64,000 nt of DNA from Nymphaea colorata (taxonomy: Eukaryota > Streptophyta > Magnoliopsida > Nymphaeales > Nymphaeaceae). The position numbers and the translations under genes were made by a program. The notes under the pieces are model-generated. The model was not told the DNA's origin. It did not search any database and saw only the letters and a program-made list of their open reading frames with translations. The DNA is taken from positions 12,697,858-12,761,857 of the forward strand of contig NC_045144.1 in the NCBI RefSeq assembly GCF_008831285.2, in the 5' to 3' direction. Below are positions 1 to 12,729 of the stretch, in pieces (the first letter of the stretch is position 1; each line of letters begins with the position of its first letter).

Positions 1-2200
1 GATGTAATTATAAAAGCTGTTTTGATAGAAAGGAAAGGAAAGGCTAAAATCATGTTTGTTTGGACTACATAAAAGAAATAAAATGATAGAATTTATAATA
101 CTTTACAATAATACCCCTAACATTCAACAAGATGAACATAACTCACCATACTACATTATTTTGCTCTAGTGAAGAAGACTCATAGTTGAGAGAGAGAGAG
201 AGAGAGAGAGTACCTGCAAGCCGGTAGGAAGAGCTCTTACGCAGCGCAGGAGCAAGGGGGAAGACGAGGAGAACGTGAAGTCGTCGGTGGAAGGGGTATG
301 TGGGTAGAAAGGACAAGCTCTTTCCTTTCCTTCCCAATCCCTCCAATTTTGGAGGGATTGGATTTACACTACATTTTCCTTTCATTCCCCTCCTTTTGCA
401 GCCAAACAAACTTTTTAATTTTCTTTCCTTTCCTTCCTTTCTAATTAATCAGCCAAACAGAAGATTGATTGTTCAATCCCTCCATTTCCCTCCCTTTCCT
501 TCCAACCAAACAAGGTGTAAAAGTTTCATTACAACAGCGGTCGACATTTTTGGCATGTCATTTTTTGAAACATGCCAAGAGGCTGCCAGCTAGCATCTTC
601 TCTCTCCTGCTCGACCACGACAACTATGGTGGCCAACAGTCAATTTTTTTTTTCTCCGTCTATCTTGCTATGCACATACAGTGTTAATGGTGTCTCCTCT
701 ATCTTTCTCTTTCTCTCTCTCTTTTTACATATTGGGTGCTCAGTTGCCTTTCATTTCCATGTGCAGCCCTCGGTCGACGGCCAAGGTTTTCATTTTCATT
801 GCAAATCTTCGGCTTCCAATTGAGGGATTTGTTTTCACATTGAATCCTTGGCCAGCTGGTAAGGGTCCATTGTCTTCTCACTTCTTCCGCCATTTCATCT
901 TTCCCTACATCTGCTTGCCATGTGACCTGCTCGCATTTGTTTTGTCTCATGTTACATTGTGTCATCAAGCATCATCCATCTGTTCGAGCATTGTTTGAGA
1001 CCTACTCGAATTTCTTCCATTTGTCTCACACTCATTTGCATTCAATCATCTTGAAGTTTTAAAGATGTTGTCATCTGCAATGATATCTTGGAAAGGCACT
1101 GCTGAGGTTTGTTTGCATCATGTTTGAAAAAAAAAATTAACTTTTCATTCTTTATATATGTTTTATTTTTGTTTCTAAAAGTGATTCTTTGTTTGGGATT
1201 TTTCTGAAAGTGTTATGAGAAAGATGAAGAGGCGGTTTGCTTCTTCATAATCGCCAGCCGTGCCATCAATATGTGGCACTGCATTTAAACTATAAAGCCA
1301 TTCTTTCGGTCTATTGAAGAGGATTGTATTATAGCTTGTTCACAAATTACCACATCATTATCATGGTGCCTATCTATTATCAGCCCAAATTTTTCAAAGA
1401 GACTGTACCAAATTTTCACTCAAACGAAAGTTTCTCTAGGCCCACGTTTGAGTCCGAAGGCAAGATTCAAATTCAAAATCCAACTTTAGACGCAAGATTC
1501 AAATCCAAAATCCAACACCGAGATCCAAAACCAAAGTTTAGATCTAAATCAAGAATTTCAAACTCAAACTCAAAGCTGAGACCAAATCAACAAAATTTGA
1601 TACTATGAGCACCACATGTGCATGCACAAACCTTCTCTTTGTTTTATGTCTCGTTCTCACACAAAAAATGTGTTTTTGAACTTAAATTAGTCACTAGAAT
1701 GTGTCGACCACCAATCCAACCCAATTTGGACCTAAAATGAGCCCAGAATCACTCAAAACAGAGTCGGCCCCATTTGTAACCAAAAACATTTTTATTCCCT
1801 TTAAATACACTTAAAAAAAACATGATTTTATGTTTTTTCTATGATTGAACCCCTTGGAGGTCAGGGAGGCAAAACCCGCTCCTTATTGGTCCAAACAGGA
1901 CAATTAGGTGGGGGTATTTCGCCCCCCACTCTCATTTGGGTGCTGGTGCATGACATGCGTGTGAATGTGCGCGACATCACCCTCGCACGGTAGTGTTAGG
2001 GCCTGCACACTGTGCAGGCCCTCTTTCTAGCTAAAAATCACCCACTGGGAGGTGGTTTTGGCCCTATTGAGTGGACATTAGCCCTATCCACACCCCAAAA
2101 TGGTATTTGCAGGGCCAAGGGCCAATCCCACTTGGTCAAAACCTATTTAAAAAAAATTAAAATCATTCAAAAATACTTAGAATTTGCATGAAAAATATTA
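1..2200. other. Non-coding repeat-rich flank
   Basis: No convincing gene. A GA microsatellite lies at about 188-210. Positions 300-520 are rich in CCTTTCC and CCAAACAAA strings. At about 1461-1525 a phrase beginning gcaagattcaaa occurs twice about 33 bases apart. Positions 1850-2130 are locally GC-richer and contain the short palindrome cctgcacactgtgcagg. Open frames here are compositional, with no recognisable domain. Confidence 0.6.
52..518. repeat. Possible MITE with TTTGTTTGG-type ends
   Basis: The left part reads tgtttgtttggac and the right part ends tccaaccaaacaagg, whose reverse complement is ccttgtttggttgga. This loose inverted relation, with internal repeats of aggaaagg and cctttcc, resembles short non-autonomous DNA elements common in plants. 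I did not find a clear target-site duplication, so the limits are approximate. Confidence 0.3.
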
Positions 2201-2240
2201 TTAAATTATTCAAATTTTGAGTTTTGGATCCAAAAGTCTC

Positions 2241-2249
2241 TATAAATAT
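2241..2249 (+). promoter_or_regulatory. TATA-box-like motif before a CT-rich leader
   Basis: A TATAAATAT motif is followed about 90 bases later by a CT-rich, leader-like stretch (2330-2395) and then by a good 5' splice site, aaag/gtatgt, at 2549. The set looks like a promoter, first exon and donor. No downstream coding exon could be identified, so it may be an RNA gene, the R-U5 part of an LTR, or chance. Confidence 0.3.
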
Positions 2250-5117
2250 CCCCACAATCTTCTCTCTTGCGCATGAGCTAACCCTTGAGGAACCTCTAGT
2301 GCCTTCTCATTTAAATATTAGAGTTTTTCTCCCTCTCTCTCTCTCTCTCTCCATTTCTCTCTTATTCTTCTGCTTCTTCTTCTTCTCCAACCTTGGGACT
2401 TGGGAGCAAGCTTCTTCAAGTTTCAACTCTTCAAAGGAGCATAAGGAGATCTCTTAAAGAATACCTTAACCATCTACTAGTTTCACCCAAGGCAAACCCT
2501 AGGATCTTCCAAAGAAGGAGACTCGTTTCTAAATTATTTATATTAAAGGTATGTAGTCCTTCTATTTCACTTATTTTTTGTTTCCTCTTGCCACCTCCCA
2601 ATGGTTGTGCAAGAAAGCTTTAAAGATCTTCTATCCAGAGCCAAGATCTATTTTTTAGTATACTGGGAGTATGAGCAAGGCAAAATAAATTCCATTTCTT
2701 CATTTATTTCTGAAATATGCATGTTATATTGCTTTATCCATCATTTATGTTTGAGATAGTGTTCATGCATGATAGATTAATTTTTTTTAATTAATGGGCA
2801 AATGAACGGTGAGAATAAGTGTTTGGGTTGGAATTTCTTCATTATTATGTTGATTTTGAGGTCGGGATTTGTCCAAGTCAAGAAAGACCCTTCACGAATA
2901 TGCACATGTTAAAATGTATCTTCATGAGGTTCTCACGTTTACCTTCTCCCTTAATCACCTGACTAGGGACCCCAATGAGTGCTTTCTAACGTTGCTCTCC
3001 ATCTCATGTATGTCTGATTTTCTTTCATACACAATTGAGGGAGAAATAGATTTTCTTGTAATAAACATGGTTTTATTCTCACGTATAAAAATATTTGGAA
3101 CTATATTTTCCAAAAAAAAAAATTTTGAACGCAAGACTATCTTTAATGAGTCTTGGAGACTTAACCTAGGCACTTGCATAAGCCCAAGTTCCTTTCCGGC
3201 CCACATACAAAAATCGAAATCGGATATTTTCAAGTTATTTCTTGATTTTAAATCTCATGAAAGCATATACATATATACATGTTATATACGTATACGTGCA
3301 TATGACTATCTCTATTTGTCCTTCTCTATTCAAATCTCTCTCTTTCTAAAATCTTCTTCTCTCTCTCTATTCGAGCTAATACTTTTTTCATGAACTTTTA
3401 TATAAATATACAGATCTAAGTAAGTATGGGCATATGTATCTCTCTCTCTATTTAAAAAAAACAATGTTATTTTGCGATTTTCAAAATCTCTTTATTTTTT
3501 TCTCTCAGATTAAAATTCTTTTATTTTTTCTATTTTTTTTTATATTTTTCTCTCAAGATCTAAGGTTTCAATTTCTCATTTGTCGACTTCGTCAAGTTTG
3601 AAACTCAAGTGATGACCCAATATTGAAATCATGTTTGATGGTCTACAATCTCATTTCATTTTAAAAAATTTCTCTTTTCATAAAAATGTTTATTACAATT
3701 ATATAAATAAAAATTGAAAAATTTAGATATATGTGATGGTAGGAATGCTTTTTATGGTAGGAATTAGTGATTTGTTTCTAATCATGAAGGGTCAATACAT
3801 GCATGCATTCACATTCACTTATAAAAATCACGAATGATCATAAGCACCTCCCTAAAAGAAGTTAAACAAGATGACATGGAGGTCTAGTTAGGTAGTAATT
3901 GAATTAGAGCAACATTAAACTTTTAAGAGAATACTAACGATTTCAAAAGTGATATTCAATGTTTTTAAAAGATATTTGTAAAGATTTCCCAAATTAAAGT
4001 ATTCCATGCTCTCAAATGATTCTTCATGACTTTCTAAAAAAATTAAAACATCAATTCTTCAATATTTTCTCAAACACTACACTGCATTTAGAATGCAAAG
4101 ATGTTTAAGTAAAAATAAAATGCATTAAGAATAAGCAAAGCATTGGATTGGTTACCTCTAGTAAAAGCACTGGGAATAGTCAATCCTTGTACCGACGGGC
4201 AAATTCCTTTCTCTCTCATTAATAATAAATAAATTTTTTTTGAAGCACTTCTATGCCTCATGTAGTTTATTTGGGCATATCAAGTGTTGGGTTGTTGGTT
4301 ATGTTAATACCTTCCAAATGAGGTTGTCTTACTGATTTAGCATTCTAATTTCTCTGTTTTTCGTGAACTGATTTACAGCCAAAAAAAGGGGTTTACACTG
4401 TTGGCAAGTTACTAAGTGAGAGAATCTTCATGTAGTTAAACCTCCCACCACTATAGATGAAGGTCAGAGTTCACATATGAATGTATTCTTGAATTTAAAC
4501 TAATTGCTATTCTTTAATCTAATTTATGTTGTTGTCGACGGTCAACAACATTTGAAATTCTTGTGGAGAATAGGGTTATTGGTTTTCTTGTGATTGATGA
4601 CGATCGGAAATAGGTGAGGTTATTTTTAGCTCTTATTATGTTTAGTATAAGATTAAATGATTTGATCATGTGCCCATGAAAGTGACTTATTCTTCCATAT
4701 ATTTGAAAATTTTCAAGTTCCATGATGTTTAAAATGAAAGGACTCAAAGTTGTAGTTTACAAACATATTGCATCAAAAGCCCAAATAAAAATTTTCATGT
4801 CCATCTAACTCTTTAGGTAGAGATTTTAACTAGTGTCATATAATAGTGAAGACTTGCAGTGTACTATCTAGAAAGTAGAAGGCCACGATATAGCATGGTT
4901 GCTGGTAAGATTGATTGGGGCAGGTGTAGCCTCTGATGGAGGAGATATTTCCGTAGGTGTCTAAGACTGGCAGGAGTGTGGCAAAAGAGAACCAAGGAAG
5001 AAAATGAAGGTGAAGGAGACACACCGAACACATCGGCCCATCTTGGTACTTGACATTCTGCCTTCCTTCATCATATCATTATGTGCACACTGACGAGATC
5101 AAAAAAATTTGTCCCCC

Positions 5118-5120
<3 letters not shown>

Positions 5121-5164
<44 letters not shown>
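5121..5164. repeat. (TA)n microsatellite
   Basis: An uninterrupted run of TA dinucleotides of about 44 bases. A second similar run lies at 5371-5406. Confidence 0.95.
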
Positions 5165-5167
<3 letters not shown>

Positions 5168-5366
5168 AAATGATGCTCTTTGCTATGTATTCTCAAGCCC
5201 TTCCCATTGCAATAATTAACTCCGTTGCTACTAACACAACTCCTTTTCTTTTTCTATTTAAGGCTGATAATTGACATCCATCTTTCTACTTCTTGACTTT
5301 GTGAAAAAAGTATCACTGCTATATAGTATCTGTAATTTGTTTCCACTAATCTGTTGTTATTGTTAA

Positions 5367-5409
<43 letters not shown>

Positions 5410-5446
5410 GAATAAACATCAACACATACTTGAAAATAAATATCTA

Positions 5447-5602
5447 TGTCAATATCTGTTTTGAGTGTGCGCTTTCTTGTTTTAATTTGTTTATAACATT
5501 AATATCGTAAGTACCTCATACCTGTGTCAATATCTGTTTTGAGTGTGCGCTTTCTTGTTTTAATTTGTTTATAACATTAATATCGTAAGTACCTCATACC
5601 TG
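5447..5602. repeat. 78-bp tandem duplication
   Basis: Two head-to-tail copies of a 78-base unit (5447-5524 and 5525-5602), identical as far as I can read. Each begins tgtcaatatctg and ends cctcatacctg. Near-identity suggests a recent duplication. Confidence 0.93.
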
Positions 5603-5699
5603 TGAGTTGGTCAGCTCAAAAAATTCAATCTTGTGATTTCACTTAAGAATTCAGGCTGGCCAAGCTATTCTACGATAAGAATAACTACATTCACTTTGT

Positions 5700-6110
5700 A
5701 TTTTTCATGTTTTCTTCTTCAACTCTACAAGTTTGCAGGCACATTGAAAAACCTCGAAAGGTTCATTGGGAGGTTGCATTAATGGTAGTGAGATACTTAA
5801 AATCAGTTTCGGGAAAGGGGTTATGGTTTAAAAAGGGAGAATGTATTGACATAGTAGCCTTTATAATGCCGATGATGCAGGATCTATGGATGATAGGAAG
5901 TCAACTACAATATTTTGTGCATTTGTTAAAGGTAATCTTATATCTTGGAGGAGCAAGAAGTAAAATGTAGTTGCCCAACCTAGAGTTCAGCCTGAATATA
6001 GGGCTATGACCCAAACTGCAACTGAAATGTCATAGGCAGATCAATGCTTTTAGATTTGGACTTGTCAGCTGCATCTCTCTTGTAACCTTATTCAAATTTC
6101 ATCACATTAG
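5700..6110 (+). pseudogene. Ty1/copia RNase H fragment (broken)
   Basis: Joining reading frames by eye gives the tail of copia reverse transcriptase and its RNase H. The first frame (from 5707) reads about VCRHIEKPRKVHWEVALM, the usual 'P..HW.A..RILRYL' block before RNase H. A different frame then gives DDRKSTTIFCAF, then GNLISWRSKK, a stop, NVVAQPRVQPEYRAM. These match the family blocks 'D.RSTSGY.F', 'SW.SKKQ..V' and 'S..EAEYRA'. At least one frameshift and several stops are present. There is no LTR next to it, so it is an isolated scrap of a dead element unrelated to the larger copia copy at 8.4 kb. Confidence 0.8.
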
Positions 6111-6584
6111 TGTACAAACAGGTCTGTGGATTTCCTCATTTCAGTCAGTCAGTTCAAACCAATGAGCCACAGATATCGCGATATTTTCAAAAATATCGTG
6201 ATATTAATGTCAAAAATAAGAAAAACAAAAAAAATGGGAAAAAAATTATCGCATTATTATCCTGTTTTTCATGATTTTTTCACAATTTTTTATTTTTTTC
6301 TATTTTTTAGCATTGATATTATCATGGATTTAAATATAAACTTAAACTAAATTATTTTCATCATTTTTATTATCATTGAAACCTTCCTTTTATCACTTTT
6401 ATTTTACATAGCTTCATTCATGTTTTCCTATTAATTTCTCATTTATTTCATTTATACCAAATTTTTTTATTTTTAAAATTTTCCAAATTTTCCCAATTTT
6501 TCTCTGAAAAAAACAACTTTGCCATAAAACCCAAGAAAAATCTTGCTTATATAAACCCGAGAATGATGTTTGTGACATTGATAT

Positions 6585-7089
6585 CATAGTCACAGAAAAC
6601 GCATTTTAAAAAAAAAAGCGTGAAAAAACGTGATAAATTAAATGGCCATTTAAAACTAAAAAAACATATTTTTGTGAAAAAACGTTAAAAACGAAAAAAA
6701 AACATATTTTTTCACTTTTTAATTTTTTCATTTTTTTAATGCCAAATAGTTTTTTTTTTTATTTTCTATTTTTTAGTTGTTGCAAATCTATTTACCTTTT
6801 GACGTTTGTGTTATTTGTTTCTCACTTATTTTATTTTCCCTCCATTTTTAGTTTTTTTTATAAATTTACCTTATTTTTCCTTTTTCTTCTATTTTTTTCA
6901 AGCTTGCCATATTATACTCGAGAAAAAACCCCTGACCTATCTTGATTAAGACCAAAAACTCTCTCCAAAGTGGAGCCTAGTTGAAGCTGTCATTCAAATG
7001 ATATTCCTTTCCAGCCAATAGAAAGAAGAAGAACACAAGGCGGCTCCTCCCTTAACGTTTAAAATTAGTTAATGTTATTTGTGACTATG
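6585..7089 (+). mobile_element. Mutator-like non-autonomous element (MITE), copy 1
   Basis: The left end reads catagtcacagaaaacg and the right end reads cgttatttgtgactatg, whose reverse complement is catagtcacaaataacg, so the ends form terminal inverted repeats. The interior is A/T homopolymer-rich. The same sequence occurs inverted at 53239-53651, which defines the family and its ends. This copy has extra sequence between about 6957 and 7050 that the other lacks. Its 9-base flanks match only weakly, and the right flank runs into a TA microsatellite. It has no coding capacity. Confidence 0.7.
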
Positions 7090-8400
7090 ATATATATATA
7101 TATATATATAAAAGAAATTAGGTAGCCACCCCACCCTCATATTTCCAGACTTAATGGGACTCATATCATATGTGCTATCACCATTGCAAATAAGTCAAAT
7201 GTTGGAGATTAAGTTGAAAATATGAAAGTCAAACTGTTGTTTAAGAGACCAAAATACCCTTCAATGAAGGCATATTTTCTTGTCTACGAGAATATATTTG
7301 CCCCCCTCTCTCTCTTCTTCATTTTGAGGTATTTTGGTCTCTTCAAAAAAACTTGGCTTCTATATTTTTGTCTTAATCTCCACCTGATCTGCTTTGAATC
7401 GATGGCGCAGTTGATTCCTGTTATGCACCAGCACTTAGACCCTTGTTAAATAGTTTATATAATCTAATTGGCCCAGATGATTCCCATTAGGCACCATCAT
7501 ATAATTTTGGAGTATTATGTTTATTTTGACTTTATTTCGGGCAAGAAAATATCCATTTTAATCCATTAGAAATATTGTGAAATTTGAAAAAACCGCGTCC
7601 GTACCATGTTAACAGCGTGTTCGCACCCAAACCCGTGTTGAAGCAATTCGACGCGGACATGCCAGTCCACCAGACGGACCCATGTTTCATAGGATTCCAT
7701 GGTTCACTTCTAATTCAAGGCTCTCCAAGTGGTCATTTTTCTCCTTTTGTTTGTGGTGTTTGAAGCTCTAGTTCATTATTGAGAGAAGCAGGAGGATGAT
7801 AAACACTTATTTGCGCATGTGCAGCTTATGTCCTGAGATTGTTACGACCAGAGAGACAGAGCGTAAAAGCTTTTTATTAACTTTATCCTAATCTCAAAGT
7901 TAAAAGAGATTAGGGCTGGTGGTAACAAAAATTATAATATCAGACCAGATAAAATAAGATAATCTTTAAAAGCACATACTCTAACTTCCTAATATTGCAG
8001 AAAAAAGGGCAGTGGATGTGGAATAGATTTTGGGCACTCTTCCTTGGTCAGCAGATTTCAAACAGATTTTGGGCAGTCTTCCTTGGTTAGCACATTTCAT
8101 TTTTCTTACTTTCTTGACTGCTGGTGGTATCTATACTGAACTTTAAGTCAGCAAGTGGGCGTGGAACAAATTTTGGACATTCATGCTTTAAGTCAGACTT
8201 GCCCCCTCTTTCTTATATATTTCTTTATGGATCCACATACTCAGTTTGTCGTGCCTTCCACCTTCCTTGGTCAGCTATTTCTGGAAAACTCATAGATACT
8301 AATTTCTCGCTTGGAAGCATCAAATCCTCCCATTCATTAAGAATCAAGGACTCTCTGGATACCTAGATGATTCAATTCCAGTCCCTCCAGAATATATCAC
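7090..8400. other. Non-coding region before the copia element
   Basis: No gene is recognised. A short TA run follows the MITE at about 7090-7110. At 7980-8100 the phrase 'cagattttgggca.tcttccttgg' is repeated with variation. The 5' LTR of the copia element at 8.4 kb should lie here, but I could not match it to any sequence beyond 12.45 kb, so the LTR is either lost or too diverged. Confidence 0.5.
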
Positions 8401-8440
8401 GCAGGAAATCAAGGATGGGAACGGAGCTATTCATAGATAA

Positions 8441-9050
8441 TTGGTTCCAGACCCTAAATTTGAAATCTTAGTGAAGCATGATCAAGCAGCCGTGGCTTTT
8501 ATCACCTGCATTATTTCGCGGGAGGCACTGGTGCATATTCTTGATGAGTGTTCTGCCAAGGAGTTGTGGGATAAAAGTATGAAGACTTATTCACAGATTT
8601 CAGAGGCTAAAATTTCTTATCTCCAGTGAGAATTCTAAATACATGGAATATTTGAATCGTGTTGCTTCCATTTCTGATCAGCTGGCTGCTGTGAGTTATG
8701 AGTTGTCTGAAGAGGATAAAGTATGTAGAACATTAGATGGATTGGGGCCAAAATATCAGGTGTTGACTGCTTCATTGTAGTGTTTATCAGAGCTTCCCAC
8801 CTTTGATGATTTGCAGGCTAAACTTCTACAATATGAGATGACCTTGAAAGGTTTCTCTCAAGAGACCCGGGGGGTGGTTGGGGGTGCGGGGGCGGGTGGT
8901 GGATGTGGTCGTGGTGGGGGTTCTTTTGGAGGACATGGGCTGTTGCCTACCCCAATGTTTCTCTTGGATCTAAAAATGTTCCTGCCTATTTTTATTGCAA
9001 CAAATGGGGTCATATCAAAGCTAATTGTTGGAATAATCCCAAAATAAAGG
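8441..9050 (+). pseudogene. copia gag remnant with zinc knuckle
   Basis: The frame from 8441 gives DPKFEILVKHDQAAVAFI and later HILDECSAKELWDKSMKTY, which match the UBN2 gag block 'D..WL..D..V...I......V...L....TA.E.W..L...Y'. After a stop, another frame gives the coiled 'DQLAAVSYELSEEDKVCRTL' block. A Gly-rich stretch (8865-8940) precedes the knuckle (about 8981-9035), read as YFYCNKWGHIKANCW. The CX2CX4HX4C zinc knuckle has lost its first cysteine to tyrosine. Frameshifts and stops break the gene. Confidence 0.8.
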
Positions 9051-9121
9051 CAAGTTTAATAAAGGGGACAATTCGTTAGGAACAAAGGACAAGGACAAGG
9101 CTGCCCATTATTCTTCTAACC

Positions 9122-10500
9122 TTGGAGTTTGATGTGAAAGATTTTCTTTTGGTGATCTTATCAGGATTGGACCTAAAACATGATGAACAAGGAGTATGGT
9201 ACATTGACTCAAGAGCAGCATCTCATGTTACAGGTAATGCCGGTAACTTCTCCAGTTTAGTTTCTTATTTTGATGAAGGTAATGTAATTACAAGAAATGG
9301 AACTTGTCATCCCATCACTCATGTTGGAAATGTTTCCATTTCCATGCTTGATTCAAGCCTCAAGCTTTCTCATTTCCTTCATGTTCCTAATATCAAGAAA
9401 AACATTATTTCTGTTTCTAAACTTCTTGATCATTCCAATTCTTCTGTTGAATTCACTCTTTCTGTTTTTGTCAAAAATCTTCTAACAAAGATTACGTATG
9501 CTAGAGGCGAGCGTCAAGGGAACATGTACATCCTTAAAGAAGATCCTACCTCCATCCATCGAGACTTGAAGCTCAGTTCCTCATCTTTGTCACCTAATGA
9601 TCATAGTCTTTTCAACATGGATAAATGTAATAAACCATTATGGGATTCTTGTCTTGGTCATTGTAGTTGAGTCTTTATTGAAAAACTTGTGTCCACTCAT
9701 TTCATAATGAGTCTAGTTTGGAATTTCTTACAAGTGAGAAAATGTGTTCAAGTTGTCAAATGTATAAGAGTCATGTTCTTCATTTCAATTCAATAAATGA
9801 AAGGGCTTCAAGACATTTTGAAATAGTTTGTTCATATGTGTGGGGCCCGACTCCTGAAAATTATAACTCAAGAGGCATATATTATGTAATTTTCATTGAT
9901 CCATTTTCATGCTTCACATGGATTTATTCTTAATAAATAGATGTGAGGTCTTTTCATGTTTTCGTGGCTTTCATGCTCTTGTTAAAAATCAATTCCCTCA
10001 CAATCTTTTTAATTTTCAATGTGATGGTGGAGGGGAGGAATATTCCTCTTGTGACTTTGTTCATTACCTCCAAGATAGTGGAATTAATCGAAGAGTATCC
10101 TGCCCTCACACACCTCAGCAAAATAGCATTGCAAAACTAAAATATCAACATATTGTTGAAAGTACTATTACTATGATGCATGCCAGTGGGCTTCCCATGG
10201 GATTAAGGACACAATCTTTTCACACTGCAGTCCATATTATAACTGTCTGCCTTTGTCTATTTTGGATCATAAGTCTTCATATTTTGTTTTATTTCATATG
10301 GATCCAGATTATGTTACTTTACATGCTTTTGATTGTATTTGTTATGTTCATGTTGCTTCTTTAGAGAGAAATAAATTTCAGTCCAAAGCAATCAAGTGTA
10401 GATTTGTGGGGTATGCAGACGTTCACAAGGGATATAGATGTTATGATCCTGTAAGCAAGTGAATCAAAATTTCAAGAAATGTGATATTTGATGAACATAA
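9122..10500 (+). pseudogene. copia protease-integrase remnant
   Basis: The frame starting at 9122 contains WYIDSRAASHVTGN at about 9197. The aspartic protease signature in this family is DSGA.SH, so the essential glycine has become arginine. Integrase follows in separate frames: MCSSCQMYKSH (zinc-binding end), FIDPFSCFTWIY (first Asp block), CDGGGEY (second Asp) and HTPQQNSIAKLKYQHI. In active copies the last block reads about QQNG.AERK, so the catalytic glutamate has become lysine here. CRFVGYADVHKGYRCYDPVSK at 10400-10460 is the conserved linker to reverse transcriptase. The reading frame changes several times, so this is a dead gene. Confidence 0.85.
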
Positions 10501-10639
10501 TTTTGATGATGGAGATGATATTTCTATATTACATGATTATCGCATGACTCACTATAATTCTTGACTGAATGTAAGAAATTTTTCCAGTGTTGATAGTTAA
10601 GGTACATGTCCATTCATTTCAAATCCAAGTGTACCTATG

Positions 10640-12460
10640 ACAGGGCAAAATCATATTGTAGATGATTCAGCTGCCAACATTGACATGTTTTCTGAACAGA
10701 TTTATGTTAGAGGTGATAGGAAAATTTTTCCTATGGTCAATGATGACCTAATAGTGGGTCCCTCTACAGGTGAACATCCTTCAACATTATCTACTTTACC
10801 TGTTAGAAGATCAGAGAGAGTTTGTCATCACATTCATCGATGGGTTAGTTATAAGAATTTCAGTATGGACTTTCAATTGTTTTTAACTCAAATTATGGAT
10901 GAGGTTGAGCCAACATCATTTTTTCAAGCTGCCACTTCTGATAAATGGATTCAGCGATGAATGAAGAAATGGAAGCAATGCATCAGTATCGAACATGGAC
11001 CATTGTTCCATGTCCATTGATAAAAATGTTGCAGGTACTTGGTGGGTTTACAAGATTAAATACGAGCTAGATGGGTGTACAGAGCGTTATAAAGCACATC
11101 TTATAGCTAAAAGATTTTCGCAAGCGCTTGGACAATATTATGCTAAACTTTCAGCCTAGTTATAAAAATGGGTATGATTCATATTATTTTGGCCTTGGTG
11201 ATTCATCATGGGTGGCAAATAACCCAATTGGATGTCAAGAATTCTTTCCTTCATGAAAATTCAAAAGAAATAAATATATATGGAGCATCCCTTATGATAT
11301 CACAAAGGAGATCCTAAAAAGTATGTATATCGACTACAAAGAGATATATATGGTTTGAAACAAGCCTCTCATTCTTGGTTTGAAAGCTTCTCATTAGAGA
11401 GTCAAAGTCATGGATTTCATTGTTCTCATTTTGACCATTCTCTCTTTATATTTCAGACTCAATGTATCACTACATTCCTATTGATATATTTTGACTATAT
11501 TATTATCATAGGCAGTAGTTTTTCACATATTCAAAAAACTAAGGATGTCCTAGGTAAGCGATTCAAGATGAAAGATCTTGGCAATCTTCAATATTTCCTT
11601 GGAGTTGAGGTGGATGCGCAAGATGGTGCTCTATGCCTAATACAACACAAGGATACCTTGGACCTCTTAAAGAAGACTAAAATGCAAAATTACAAACCTC
11701 TTGCTACTTCCAATATTTTCAATCACAAATTTAAGTCAACAAGATGGAGATGATTATCATGACACCACAAAATATTGTAGCATTGTTGGAATGCTTCAAT
11801 ACTTGTTATTTATCTGTTCGGATATCACTTATGTGGTAAATCAAGTCTCTCAATTTATGCATGCCCCAAAGATATATCATATGGAGACAATTAAAAGAAT
11901 ACTTAAATATTTGAAGGGTGGAATTGGTGATGGCCTATTAATTCTCGAAAAACTTCTGTGCAGTCTTGTCATGATTTATTAGTTTACACTGATCCAGATT
12001 GGGCTGGAGATCCAGATGATCAGAGATCAATAACAGGTTATTGTGTTTTCCTTGCACCTAATCTTGTATCGTGGAGTAGTAAGAAACAAAAGGCAGTTGT
12101 TAGATCAAGTGCGGAGGTAGAGTACACGGCCATGGCTGATGCTACTGCAGAAGTGATTTGGATTAGACATTTATTGTTAGAATGGCATGAGCTAGTGGAA
12201 AGTTATTCATTGCTGTTTGATAATCAAGTGCTATTCAAATTTCTCTTAATCCTATACAACATAGCAAAATCAAACATTTTGAGATTGACCAACATTTTGT
12301 TAGGCAAAATATCAAAGATAAAGAGATAGAGCCTCGTTTAATCTGCTCAAATGTTGATTTGCTTACTAAAGGTCTCTCAAAGAACAGGTTTTGTTTTCTT
12401 ATGGACAAGTCCATGGTTGAAGACCATGCACAACTTGAGGTGAAACGTTAAGACGTGATG
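10640..12460 (+). pseudogene. copia reverse transcriptase-RNase H remnant
   Basis: RSERVCHHIHRWVSYKNF (about 10815-10860) matches the 'RRS.R....P..Y..' linker. The RT core is badly eroded, but KQASHSWFESFS, HSLFIFQ, IYFDYIIIIGSS (the YVDD box, here FDYI), RFKMKDLGNLQYFLGVEV and YVVNQVSQFMHAP can be read at 11355-11870. RNase H is the best kept part (frame from 11958): YTDPDWAGDPDDQRSITGY, then LVSWSSKKQKAVVRSSAEV. The YVDD box has lost its second aspartate. It ends in many frameshifts, with a weak polypurine-like tract near 12436-12453. Confidence 0.88.
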
Positions 12461-12729
12461 GTCTGTAAGTTATTGGATCTGGATCCCTTATAGATCTAGT
12501 TCTAACAAGTTATGTTGTATGATGTAAACAATGTTTTACTTAAGGGTGTTCTTTTAAAGACTAAGCCTTAGGGTAAAAACCCTATTTTATTAATTGAATG
12601 AACGACCTCTAGGGTAGCTGAGACGTGGTTTTCTTTCAGCTCCGTTCTATTGCTCTCCTCTCATTTTCTGCAGTGATAGCTTTGGACGAATCTCACACCT
12701 TCACCTTCACCGTCCAACACAGCACCTGC

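Larger units (their letters stand above)
2560..5690. other. AT-rich non-coding region
   Basis: I see no gene. The longest open frame (2869-3393, + strand) is low-complexity with no domain. Two long AT microsatellites lie at 5121-5164 and 5371-5406, and a 78-base tandem duplication follows at 5447-5602. Confidence 0.6.
8400..12725 (+). mobile_element. Ty1/copia retrotransposon, degenerate
   Basis: In order on the + strand: a UBN2-type gag (8441-9050), the protease motif (9198-9215), integrase (about 9700-10200), the integrase-RT linker (10390-10500), reverse transcriptase (10980-11750) and RNase H (11780-12330). The order protease, integrase, RT, RNase H identifies Ty1/copia. The reading frame is broken many times. 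Downstream, 12456-12725 may hold 3' LTR sequence, but no matching 5' LTR was found. The element is inactive and was probably truncated at its 5' end. Confidence 0.85.

Noticed and set aside
2869-3393. 174-codon open frame
   Set aside because: Low-complexity, AT-driven sequence with no domain; the translated peptide shows no family-like blocks.
8400-12725. Intact, recently active retrotransposon
   Set aside because: Catalytic residues in protease and integrase are changed, frames are broken and no matching LTR pair exists.
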